Source: JANQOZ01 sp045106555
Lineage (GTDB): Bacteria > Pseudomonadota > Gammaproteobacteria > Xanthomonadales > SZUA-38
Assembly (NCBI GenBank): GCA_045106555.1
Contig: JBGCET010000020.1
Coordinates: forward strand, 124,001 to 188,000
DNA: 64,000 nt
Reading direction: 5' to 3'
The position numbers and the translations under genes are program-made. A model generated the notes under the pieces. That model did not search any database and was not told where the DNA came from. It was given only the letters and a program-made list of their open reading frames with translations. Of this stretch, positions 1 through 7,398 are shown one piece after another (positions within the stretch are counted from its first letter, which is position 1; each line of letters begins with the position of its first letter).

Positions 1-44
1 CATGTTATCGTACCACCATATTATTTCGGTCAGGTTTAGCTAGG

Positions 45-64
45 ATTCGCCGATATTCGCCGAT
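45..64. repeat. Tandem 10-bp direct repeat upstream of the first gene
   Basis: The decamer ATTCGCCGAT occurs twice in immediate succession, ending about 55 bases before the first gene. Two adjacent copies one helical turn apart could bind a regulator or be a chance duplication. No promoter elements could be assigned confidently around it. Confidence 0.4.
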
Positions 65-118
65 ACATCAACCGCTGAATTTCTCTTAATACTAGGCAAC
101 GCTTCAGGATGAATTACG

Positions 119-787
119 TTGACATGGATTTTGCCAAAGGAAGGCTTCGATAGCGCTGGACCTCGGGTTGCGCTGATTGGATCCCCTCACCACTCTTTGG
201 GTGTGGCTTTGTGTCGTCACCTGGCCTCCCAGGGCGTCCGGCTGGTTATTACCGACCCCGATCCCGCGCGTGGCGCTGCGGTCTGTCGACGCTTGGCGTG
301 GCAAGGTGTCAGCGCCAGCTACCGATATTTCAGCGCAGAGTCCAGTCAGTGTGAGCAACGTTTGTTCGACGATTTATCGCTAGTGTTTGGCCGCCTGGAT
401 TGGCTGATCAGCTTCTTCGATGTCGCCCGCTTTGAACCCGCCTGGTTGTCGCTGGACGATCAACAGGTACGGCACCTGCTCATGCCACAACTGGAATTTC
501 GGCGTCGACTCTTAAGCGCTATGGATCCACTGTTTGTTGAGGGCGCCACCCACCTGCAGGTATGTATGGGAGGCAATGGCGATGGTGATACCGCCATGGG
601 TCTGGATGTAACGTCGGCCAGCGCGTTGCTGTGGGATCGCTTGCTGAGTCGAACTTTTCGCTCTCATCGAATCCGCACTCAAACCTTATCGGTTATGGGT
701 GAGGGTGAGGCCATTGATAGCGCCGCGCGCGCACCTCGCAGCATCGAGCGCGATTTGTCTCGATTAATTCTGGCGTTAGAACCCTAA
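119..787 (+). CDS. Degenerate SDR-fold (Rossmann) protein
   Basis: The 222-residue protein begins with a Rossmann-like beta-alpha-beta unit (VALIGSPHHSLG near residues 17-28) followed by a helix and an acidic strand end (VITDPDPARG), as in short-chain dehydrogenases. The glycine motif is not the canonical TGxxxGxG. No YxxxK catalytic pair is visible at the expected place, where the chain reads TSASALLWDRLLSR. It is probably a non-catalytic or diverged SDR. The start is TTG, because an in-frame TGA lies just upstream, with a weak AGGA at suitable spacing. priA follows 68 bases later on the same strand. Function unknown. Confidence 0.6.
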   Translation: MTWILPKEGFDSAGPRVALIGSPHHSLGVALCRHLASQGVRLVITDPDPARGAAVCRRLAWQGVSASYRYFSAESSQCEQRLFDDLSLVFGRLDWLISFFDVARFEPAWLSLDDQQVRHLLMPQLEFRRRLLSAMDPLFVEGATHLQVCMGGNGDGDTAMGLDVTSASALLWDRLLSRTFRSHRIRTQTLSVMGEGEAIDSAARAPRSIERDLSRLILALEP

Positions 788-855
788 AATTCACTGATCC
801 GGTGAGTTGGCGGGGGTCGATGACCGGCGCATTAAGATAAACTTAAGCCGCGCTC

Positions 856-3021
856 ATGGATCCCCAACTCGAAACCTCTGACACCGTTTGCCAGGTTGCC
901 GTGCCGGTGCCACTGCCCGGCGCCTTTGACTACCTTTGGCCTTTCGATGTGCCCCCCCTCCCTGGCATGAGGGTGGAAATCCCTTTCGGTAAACGCCGGT
1001 TGAAAGGGGTGGTTGTGGGCTGCGAGGCCAGCAGAACCGACCTGTCTCGCTTGAAACCCGTCAGCAGTTTTTGGCCAGAGCCGGCGTTGGATGCAGATCA
1101 GCTAAAGCTAGCTCACTGGTGTTCCCGTTATTATCACCATCCGCTGGGAGAAGTTTTGGCGACGATGGTGACGCCGGGATGGGAACAGCCGGCGCCTGCA
1201 CCGAAACAGATGGTCATTTCCGAAACGGGGCAAGTGGCCTTGGCGGCCGATCAGGTCCGAGGGCGCAAGCAGCTGTTGGCATTGAGCTTGTTGGCGACAA
1301 GTCCTTTGACAAGGTCCCAACTGGCATCAGAGTCGGTTAGCTCAGCGGTCCTGCGAGGATTGTTGGAGGCAGGCCGCATCATTGAGCAAGATCAGCCACT
1401 GAACGCTGCCGTGTCCTCCAGTCCCACACTGACCGCTGACCAGGCCGACTGCGTGGCGCGGGTTAAAAGCCAGCCGGGTTTTGGTGTGCACTTGCTGCAG
1501 GGCGTGACCGGGAGTGGCAAAACCGAGGTGTACCTTGACCTGATGTCTGAGGTGTTGGCACAAGGCCGGCAGACGTTAGTGATGGTGCCGGAGATTGGGC
1601 TCACGCCGCAGCTCGAGCGACGTTTTCGGCAGCGCCTGGGTGGCGCGGTTGTGCTGTTGCACTCCGGCTTGTCCGATGGTGAGCGCAGTCGAGGCTGGCA
1701 CCTGGCGGCTAGCGGCGAAGCAAAGGTTGTGGTGGGAACCCGTTCGGCAGTTTTCTGTCCCCTTGTTAGCCCGGGGTTGCTGGTGGTTGATGAGGAACAT
1801 GATCTGTCTCTCAAACAACACGAGGGTTTCCGATACTCGGCGCGGGATGTTGCGGTGCAGCGCGCTCGTCAGCTGGATGTACCCATAATTCTGGGTAGCG
1901 CCACGCCGTCCCTTGAGACATTAAACAATGCGTGGACGGGTCGCTATCAACATCTGATCCTGAGTCAACGGCCGGGCAGCGTTACCATGCCAAGTGTTGA
2001 GCTGGTGGACAGTCGAGGCGGTGGAAGCGGCGAGGCATTAACACCCCAGGCGCGCCAGGCGCTCAGGGAGGTGTTGGACCGGGAAGAACAAGCCCTGGTT
2101 TTTCTCAATCGGCGCGGCTTTGCTCCCACCCTGCTTTGTGATGCCTGCGGGTGGGTCGCGGAGTGCCCCCGTTGTGATAGCCGGCTGACGCTGCACCAGC
2201 GCCATCGCCAGCTGCGTTGCCACCACTGTGGGGTGACCCAACGTGCGCCAAATGCATGCGGCGAGTGTCACTCAACCCGACTTGCGGCTCTGGGTCTGGG
2301 CACCCAGCGCGTTGAGCAAATGGTGTCAGAAGCCTTTCCCCAGACCAAGCTGTGGCGTGTAGATCGGGACTCTGCACGCAGTCGTAAACGCCTGCTGGCG
2401 TTGCTGGCAGATATCGGCAGCGGCGACAGTGGCGTACTGGTAGGAACGCAAATGTTGGCCAAGGGCCACGACTTTCCCAATGTGACTTTGGTGGTAGTGG
2501 TCAATATCGACCACGCCCTGTTCAGCAGCGACTTTCGCGCCGCGGAGCGCGCGGCTCAGCTTCTGGTGCAGGTGGCGGGTCGAGCCGGGCGAGCAGAAAA
2601 GCCAGGCCGGGTTTTGGTACAAACCCATCAGCCGGACCACCCAATGTTTCACCGCGTGCTCAGCGATGGGTATCCGGCTTTCGCCCGAGATTTGCTGGCC
2701 GAACGGCGCGCTGCCGGTTATCCGCCGGTCGGCAATATGGCCCTGTTGCGCGCGCATTCTCACGAACTTTCGCTGGTGCAAGGCTTCATGGGTGCAGCAA
2801 TTGGAAAGGTGCCGTCTACCCGGGGAGTGGAGTTCCTGGGGCCTTTACCTTCACCCATGGAGCGTCGTGCTGGCCGATATCACATGCAAATTTTGCTGAG
2901 TGCGGTTGAACGTCAGCCCCTGCACCAGGTGCTGAACCATTGGTTGCCACTCGTCTCGGCGTTGCCCGCCGCGCGCCGGGTACGCTGGTCAATTGATGTG
3001 GATCCACAGGATCTTTTTTGA
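856..3021 (+). CDS. priA: Primosomal protein N' (PriA helicase)
   Basis: PriA is the 3'-to-5' superfamily 2 helicase that recognises stalled or repaired forks and starts reloading of the replicative helicase. At 721 residues it has family length. Visible marks are an N-terminal DNA-binding part, Walker A GVTGSGKTEVY at about residue 216, a DEEH box near residue 313, and eight zinc-ligand cysteines between about residues 428 and 474 (CDACG, CPRC, CHHC, CGEC). The helicase C-terminal motif includes QVAGRAGR. The ATG start lacks a strong Shine-Dalgarno sequence. It ends convergently with the VOC gene and no clear terminator is seen in the 57-base gap. Confidence 0.97.
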   Translation: MDPQLETSDTVCQVAVPVPLPGAFDYLWPFDVPPLPGMRVEIPFGKRRLKGVVVGCEASRTDLSRLKPVSSFWPEPALDADQLKLAHWCSRYYHHPLGEVLATMVTPGWEQPAPAPKQMVISETGQVALAADQVRGRKQLLALSLLATSPLTRSQLASESVSSAVLRGLLEAGRIIEQDQPLNAAVSSSPTLTADQADCVARVKSQPGFGVHLLQGVTGSGKTEVYLDLMSEVLAQGRQTLVMVPEIGLTPQLERRFRQRLGGAVVLLHSGLSDGERSRGWHLAASGEAKVVVGTRSAVFCPLVSPGLLVVDEEHDLSLKQHEGFRYSARDVAVQRARQLDVPIILGSATPSLETLNNAWTGRYQHLILSQRPGSVTMPSVELVDSRGGGSGEALTPQARQALREVLDREEQALVFLNRRGFAPTLLCDACGWVAECPRCDSRLTLHQRHRQLRCHHCGVTQRAPNACGECHSTRLAALGLGTQRVEQMVSEAFPQTKLWRVDRDSARSRKRLLALLADIGSGDSGVLVGTQMLAKGHDFPNVTLVVVVNIDHALFSSDFRAAERAAQLLVQVAGRAGRAEKPGRVLVQTHQPDHPMFHRVLSDGYPAFARDLLAERRAAGYPPVGNMALLRAHSHELSLVQGFMGAAIGKVPSTRGVEFLGPLPSPMERRAGRYHMQILLSAVERQPLHQVLNHWLPLVSALPAARRVRWSIDVDPQDLF

Positions 3022-3078
3022 CACCACAACGGGTTGACCTGCGTGACGTTCATAAGAAATGGCTCAGCCTTTTTGTTG

Positions 3079-3480
3079 TTAGGGTTGTTTGGCGTCAGGT
3101 TGTGCAAAATGCAGCAGCACGCCACAAGGGTCCCACGCGAAGGTCACAATATCGCCGTGATCCTGCTTTTTTGGTGGTGATACACGTGCGTCGCCAAAAC
3201 GCCCAGTTTCAATGATTTTCGCCGCGTGGTGATACCAGGCTTCGGCATCCTCAACGGTGACATAAATCATGAAATTGTCCGCCCATTGTCTCGCGTAATA
3301 ATCCTGCAAGAGCAATGCGTTGCCGGCAAGTTCCAAGTTGGCCAGGGTGGGGCTGCGCCAATTCAATTGCCATCCCAGCCGGACATAAAACTCCAGCGAA
3401 CATTCAAATTCCCGACTGGGTACGAAGACGCTGACACTCGTTGCAGCAGGGTTTTTTAACAGCGATGGCTGATTGGGCAT
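3079..3480 (-). CDS. VOC-family (glyoxalase/bleomycin-resistance fold) protein
   Basis: The 133-residue protein has the beta-alpha-beta-beta-beta pattern of the vicinal oxygen chelate superfamily. An N-terminal strand is followed by SREFECSLEFYVRLGW, and the C-terminal half holds a strand ending in FAWDPCGVLLHFAQ. VOC proteins include glyoxalase I, dioxygenases and antibiotic-binding proteins. The substrate cannot be told from sequence. I chose the ATG at 3480; an upstream TTG at 3549 would add 23 low-complexity residues that do not resemble the domain. It stands alone, convergent with priA. Confidence 0.8.
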   Translation of the reverse strand: MPNQPSLLKNPAATSVSVFVPSREFECSLEFYVRLGWQLNWRSPTLANLELAGNALLLQDYYARQWADNFMIYVTVEDAEAWYHHAAKIIETGRFGDARVSPPKKQDHGDIVTFAWDPCGVLLHFAQPDAKQP

Positions 3481-3761
3481 AGAACGTTTTGGGGATGGCG
3501 GTCGGTTAGCGGACCCGGATTCCCCATTATAGACGCTGGGCGTGAACAATCGTGAACGGAACGGTCAAAATGGGTATTAATGCCCTTTGCCTCGAGCAAG
3601 TGCGATGTTAAGGTTGTCGCCGAGGGGTCAAAAAAATCGTTAGTCGCCGGGGCGGCTGACATTTCGGGGTTTACTACCTGAGCCTGGATGAACGCAGGCT
3701 TGGAAAACTCCTTGCCCTGGGAAAAAAATCGTGGGAGTTAGAAACTTAAGGAGAGGAACCT

Positions 3762-4100
3762 ATGGCGGGCAAATTTGAAGTCTTCCAAGGCAAAGATAAG
3801 CAGTATTATTTTCGCCTCAAGGCCGGCAACGGTGAGTGCATTATTTCCAGTGAGGGATACACCTCGAAGAAAGCGGCACTGAACGGTATTGCGTCGGTAC
3901 AGAAAAATTGTGAAAAGGAATCCCGGTACGAAATACGGGAAGCCAAAAACGGTAAGAAATACTTTATCGTTAAGGCGGGCAATCATCAGGAAATTGGACG
4001 CAGCCAGATGTACGCTTCCAACCAATCCTGTGCCAAAGGCATGGCGTCTGTTAAGCGCAACGGTTGTGCTGAACGCGTCGACGACCTGACCGACGGTTAA
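3762..4100 (+). CDS. DUF1508 (YegP-type) protein, two repeats
   Basis: The 112-residue protein consists of two tandem DUF1508 units. Residues ~1-50 (GKFEVFQGKDKQYYFRLKAG) and ~54-105 (SRYEIREAKNGKKYFIVKAG) each carry the YxFRLKAxN..I..S..Y.sk..a..gI.SVk pattern. This matches E. coli YegP, a small cytoplasmic protein of unknown role. A strong AAGGAGAGG ribosome-binding site lies just upstream of the ATG. A perfect hairpin follows the stop by nine bases. The 280 bases upstream hold no other gene. Confidence 0.93.
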   Translation: MAGKFEVFQGKDKQYYFRLKAGNGECIISSEGYTSKKAALNGIASVQKNCEKESRYEIREAKNGKKYFIVKAGNHQEIGRSQMYASNQSCAKGMASVKRNGCAERVDDLTDG

Positions 4101-4108
4101 GGTTAAAG

Positions 4109-4139
4109 TTCGGACCGGGTCATCCTGACCCGGTCCGAA
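4109..4139 (+). terminator. Perfect 14-bp hairpin after the DUF1508 gene
   Basis: Arms 4109-4122 and 4126-4139 (TTCGGACCGGGTCA and its exact complement) are separated by TCC. The hairpin begins nine bases after the stop codon. The stem is strong and GC-rich, but there is no T tract after it. It may be a processing or stabilising hairpin rather than a classic intrinsic terminator. Confidence 0.6.
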
Positions 4140-4255
4140 GTTCGTTGGCGGGGGACAACCCCCAGTGACCTCTCAACTTCTAAAGTTTCCTCGTTGTACG
4201 TTCGTTGGTTGGACGTCAGACATTGTATTCATCCTTACGGGAAGTTGACCCGACC

Positions 4256-5797
4256 ATGACCCCCTTGCTTATCGCTTTGCTGGTGTTCAGCACCATCGAC
4301 CACCCGTCACTTGAAGGCCATCCATCGCATATTCGTGATGCGCTGACCGATGCGCGAAACGCGTTTCTCAATGAGCCACCCGGCAGCGCTACCGCGCTCG
4401 CAGAACTGGCGATGGTTTACCAGGCAAACAATTTTCCCGCGGCTGCCAGGCAGGGCTTTGAGGAGGCAGCAAAGCTATCGCCTCAAGACGCACGCTGGCA
4501 TTATTATCTGGGTTTGCTGGCGATGCAGCAGGGGCGGTTTTCTGAAGCCCAGCAAGCCTTCGAAGACAGTCTGACATTGAATCCGGATTATCAACCAGCT
4601 CGACTCAGGCGGGCTGCAGCACAACTTGAACAGGGCGATACGGGTGCTGCGAAAGCCTCGCTCACCGACTTGCTCGAAGACCGGCCTAATATGGCTGCGG
4701 CGCAAGCAATGGCCGGAAAAATCGCCTTAGGCTCAGGAAACTTTGAAGCGGCGATTGGCCACTTCACCCGCGCCTTGGAACTCCAGCCTATGGCCAGCGC
4801 CTTAGCCAATCCGTTAGCGATGGCATACCGCGGAAACGGCGACAAAGAGCAAGCAGCGCGCTGGTTGCAGCGCCGAGGTGAGCGAGAGGTGGCTTTGGAA
4901 GATCCCCTGCTGCAACGTCTGATGTCTCATTCGCGCAGTTTCAATTACTTTCTCTCCCTTGGCATCGAAGCCGCAGAGTCTGGAGATATCGCAGCAGGTA
5001 TCGGATTCCTGAACACAGCCAGAGACATCGCTCCTGACAATCCCAATGTGTTGTTGACGCTGGCGCGGATGCTAGAGTCCCAGGGGGAACTGGCAAGTGG
5101 AGTTGAGGCGGTGGAGCAGGCCTTGCGCGCTGCTCCAGATTACGCACTGGCGATGGAGCAGCGTGGTGTGCTTGCAGAAATGCAGGGAGCGATGGAGGCC
5201 GCGGTAGGCTGGTATCAAAAAGCCCTTAGCGGCGACTCAACCTTATATGATGCTCGCCTGCTGCTGGCCAATCATCTGATGCGCAGTGGACGCCATGCCA
5301 GCGCCATCGAGCACTTGGAAATGCTGCATGCAGCGCAGCCTTTTCAAAATATTATTACGCTGCGCCTGGCGGTCAGTCTGGTTGAAGCCAACCGCTGTGG
5401 CGACGCGGCGCGATTGCTGGATCGTCGGCTGAGGTCGCAACCGGAAGCATCGTTAGGGTTGACGTTTGTGCGCGTCGTTGCAACCTGTGACACCGGTCAA
5501 TCTGGGGATAAGCCGCTTGCGCTGAATACGGCCCGACAACTTTATGCTGGCGATTCCGGCCTTGAGGTGACTACCGCTCTGGCGATGATCGAATTTGCCA
5601 CAGGGAGTCGGGAGGCTGCGTTGGGATATCAGCAGCAGGCGCTATTTGCTGCCGTCCGTGACGGCTTACCCAAAGCTCAACAACAAACCATTCAATCGGT
5701 ACTCGCGCAGTATCAAGATCAGAAAATGCCGAGGCGTCCGTGGCCCGACGGTCATCCCATCACCGCACCCGAACCCGCTCGACCCGGAGATCGATAG
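4256..5797 (+). CDS. Exported tetratricopeptide-repeat (TPR) protein
   Basis: The 513-residue protein starts with a short hydrophobic segment (MTPLLIALLVFS) that looks like a signal peptide or anchor. At least eight TPR units follow, for example AELAMVYQANNFPAAARQGFEEAAKLSP and LGLLAMQQGRFSEAQQAFEDSLTLNP. TPR proteins are protein-interaction scaffolds, here probably periplasmic. The ATG at 4256 is preferred over the TTG at 4205 because it places the hydrophobic stretch at the N-terminus. The C-terminus is Pro/Arg-rich. It converges with the coiled-coil/OmpA pair 18 bases away. No enzymatic domain is seen. Confidence 0.85.
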   Translation: MTPLLIALLVFSTIDHPSLEGHPSHIRDALTDARNAFLNEPPGSATALAELAMVYQANNFPAAARQGFEEAAKLSPQDARWHYYLGLLAMQQGRFSEAQQAFEDSLTLNPDYQPARLRRAAAQLEQGDTGAAKASLTDLLEDRPNMAAAQAMAGKIALGSGNFEAAIGHFTRALELQPMASALANPLAMAYRGNGDKEQAARWLQRRGEREVALEDPLLQRLMSHSRSFNYFLSLGIEAAESGDIAAGIGFLNTARDIAPDNPNVLLTLARMLESQGELASGVEAVEQALRAAPDYALAMEQRGVLAEMQGAMEAAVGWYQKALSGDSTLYDARLLLANHLMRSGRHASAIEHLEMLHAAQPFQNIITLRLAVSLVEANRCGDAARLLDRRLRSQPEASLGLTFVRVVATCDTGQSGDKPLALNTARQLYAGDSGLEVTTALAMIEFATGSREAALGYQQQALFAAVRDGLPKAQQQTIQSVLAQYQDQKMPRRPWPDGHPITAPEPARPGDR

Positions 5798-5815
5798 GGC
5801 GACGACCCAAGACCT

Positions 5816-6190
5816 TTAGTCTTGCAGCTTATCCAGCTTGGCTTTGGCAGTTTCTGCTGCTAGTTTCTGGTTGACCAATTCAGAGCTGGCGGTAGCCAGT
5901 TGTCCTGTCGCCTCCTCCAATTCGTGGGTTAATAGTTTGATTTGGTCTTCCAGCTCCCCACGCTCATCGATCAGCGCAGTGGCAGTTGCCTGATCTTCCT
6001 GTTGACGAGACTCCAGTACTTCGACTTTGTGCGACAGATCTGCCAGCTCTCTGTCAGTGGCGCCGCGCAGGCTGCTAAGTTCGTTATTCAGGAAGTTTCG
6101 CGCCCGGCCCCATACCGTCCAGCAGATGATCGCTGCCAGGCCTATGCAGCCCAGCATTATCACCAACAGTATCAGTGCGTCGTTGGCCAT
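5816..6190 (-). CDS. Single-pass membrane coiled-coil protein
   Basis: The 124-residue protein has one N-terminal transmembrane helix (ALILLVIMLGCIGLAAIICW) followed by a long charged heptad-rich helix from about residue 35 to the end, rich in Glu, Leu, Lys and Ala. It starts two bases after the stop of the OmpA-type gene, so the two are very probably co-transcribed and translationally linked. The pairing suggests an envelope complex. I do not recognise the family. Confidence 0.75.
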   Translation of the reverse strand: MANDALILLVIMLGCIGLAAIICWTVWGRARNFLNNELSSLRGATDRELADLSHKVEVLESRQQEDQATATALIDERGELEDQIKLLTHELEEATGQLATASSELVNQKLAAETAKAKLDKLQD

Positions 6191-6192
6191 GT

Positions 6193-7263
6193 TTATCGTC
6201 TTCCCATATCAAGCTGAATTTCTACCCGGCGATTGGCTGCGCGCCCGGCCGGGCTTGAGTTATCCGCCACTGGTTGATTTTGCCCTTCGGAGCCGATCCG
6301 AACGCGGGTTGCCGGCAGGCCCATAGTAGCCAGTTGCTCTGCCGCTTGTCGTGCACGCCGCAGCCCCAGTGCATCGTTACCTTCGATCACCCCAGTGTTG
6401 TCAGTATGACCGGTAATTCGCACGCTGGCGCCCCGGTGGGTTCGCAGAAATTGCGTCACCTCACGAATGTATTTGTCTAGCTGAGGTGTTGGACGAGGCG
6501 CTGCTGATGCGGTGTCAAAGTACATCGCATGAGATTCCAGCAAGGCGCTGAAATCGAGGGTGTCCATAGCGACTCCGGGTTGCAAACCCGTATCAGTCAG
6601 CAATACCGAATTACGGCTTATTCGGTCTCGCGCGATACCGGCGTCAACGAGCGCGTCGCTAAAGGACTGGGCCCGGGCAACACCAAGGTTGCTGTGTCCC
6701 TGAGGTGTTGATTCCGTTTCAAGATACTGTCCGGATACAGTGATCTCCAGTGCCTGGTGTTGGCGCAAAATCTGGGCTAGCTCCGTCGCAATCCCTGGTC
6801 CATTGCTGGTCTTTCCCAGTTGCCATTGATTGGTCTCAAAACCGAAGGGGTCGGACGCGTAAAGTGTTTGACCTCCAACACGAATTGTTACCGATGACGC
6901 GAGTGCCTGAGGTTCGGGATTTTGATTGACCAGTGCCTTAGCAGGTTGCGCTGCCGTCGTGGCGAAGTCAGCTGTTGGTGTTGTTGCCGCATCAGCCGCC
7001 GCCGTATTGGTGGCGGGTTCAATGGGTGTCAGGTCGTTCTGAGACGAAGCGGACGGTCTAGCGCCGGGGTCAGCATTAGCAAGGATATCCTCTCTGGGTT
7101 CGCGGCCGTCCGGACTTTCAGAGTCAATGGCCTGGGCTGACGTCGCTGCGGTGGCTTCAGTTGCCGTTTCGCAGTGATTTTTCACCTGGCACAGCCACAC
7201 ATACTCGGCACCGGCCATCCAGCCCGCGAGCAGCAATATCCAAAAAAAGACGATTCCTTTCAC
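6193..7263 (-). CDS. OmpA-family envelope protein with a duplicated C-terminal domain
   Basis: The 356-residue protein has an N-terminal hydrophobic segment (KGIVFFWILLLAGWMAG), an Ala/Thr/Pro-rich linker to about residue 120, then two OmpA-like units. The last unit carries the peptidoglycan-binding marks GHTDNTG, LGLRRARQ and NRRVEI. The preceding one (ITVSGQYLETE ... NLGVARAQ) keeps the fold pattern but lacks the Asp-Asn ligands, so it is a degenerate copy. The GTG start at 7263 has a GGAGAG site eight bases upstream; the ATG 39 bases earlier lacks one. It likely tethers the outer envelope to peptidoglycan together with the downstream coiled-coil protein. Confidence 0.87.
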   Translation of the reverse strand: MKGIVFFWILLLAGWMAGAEYVWLCQVKNHCETATEATAATSAQAIDSESPDGREPREDILANADPGARPSASSQNDLTPIEPATNTAAADAATTPTADFATTAAQPAKALVNQNPEPQALASSVTIRVGGQTLYASDPFGFETNQWQLGKTSNGPGIATELAQILRQHQALEITVSGQYLETESTPQGHSNLGVARAQSFSDALVDAGIARDRISRNSVLLTDTGLQPGVAMDTLDFSALLESHAMYFDTASAAPRPTPQLDKYIREVTQFLRTHRGASVRITGHTDNTGVIEGNDALGLRRARQAAEQLATMGLPATRVRIGSEGQNQPVADNSSPAGRAANRRVEIQLDMGRR

Positions 7264-7398
7264 ATCCGCTCTCCGGCGGCTGACTCCTGTTACGACCGCC
7301 AATTATAAGCATGACTGACGATGTTAGCTTTCGGGAATAGTATCCGATGTAGGTGGGAGCTGCTGTGAGGAGAAAAAAACCGACTTACGCAGGACGAA

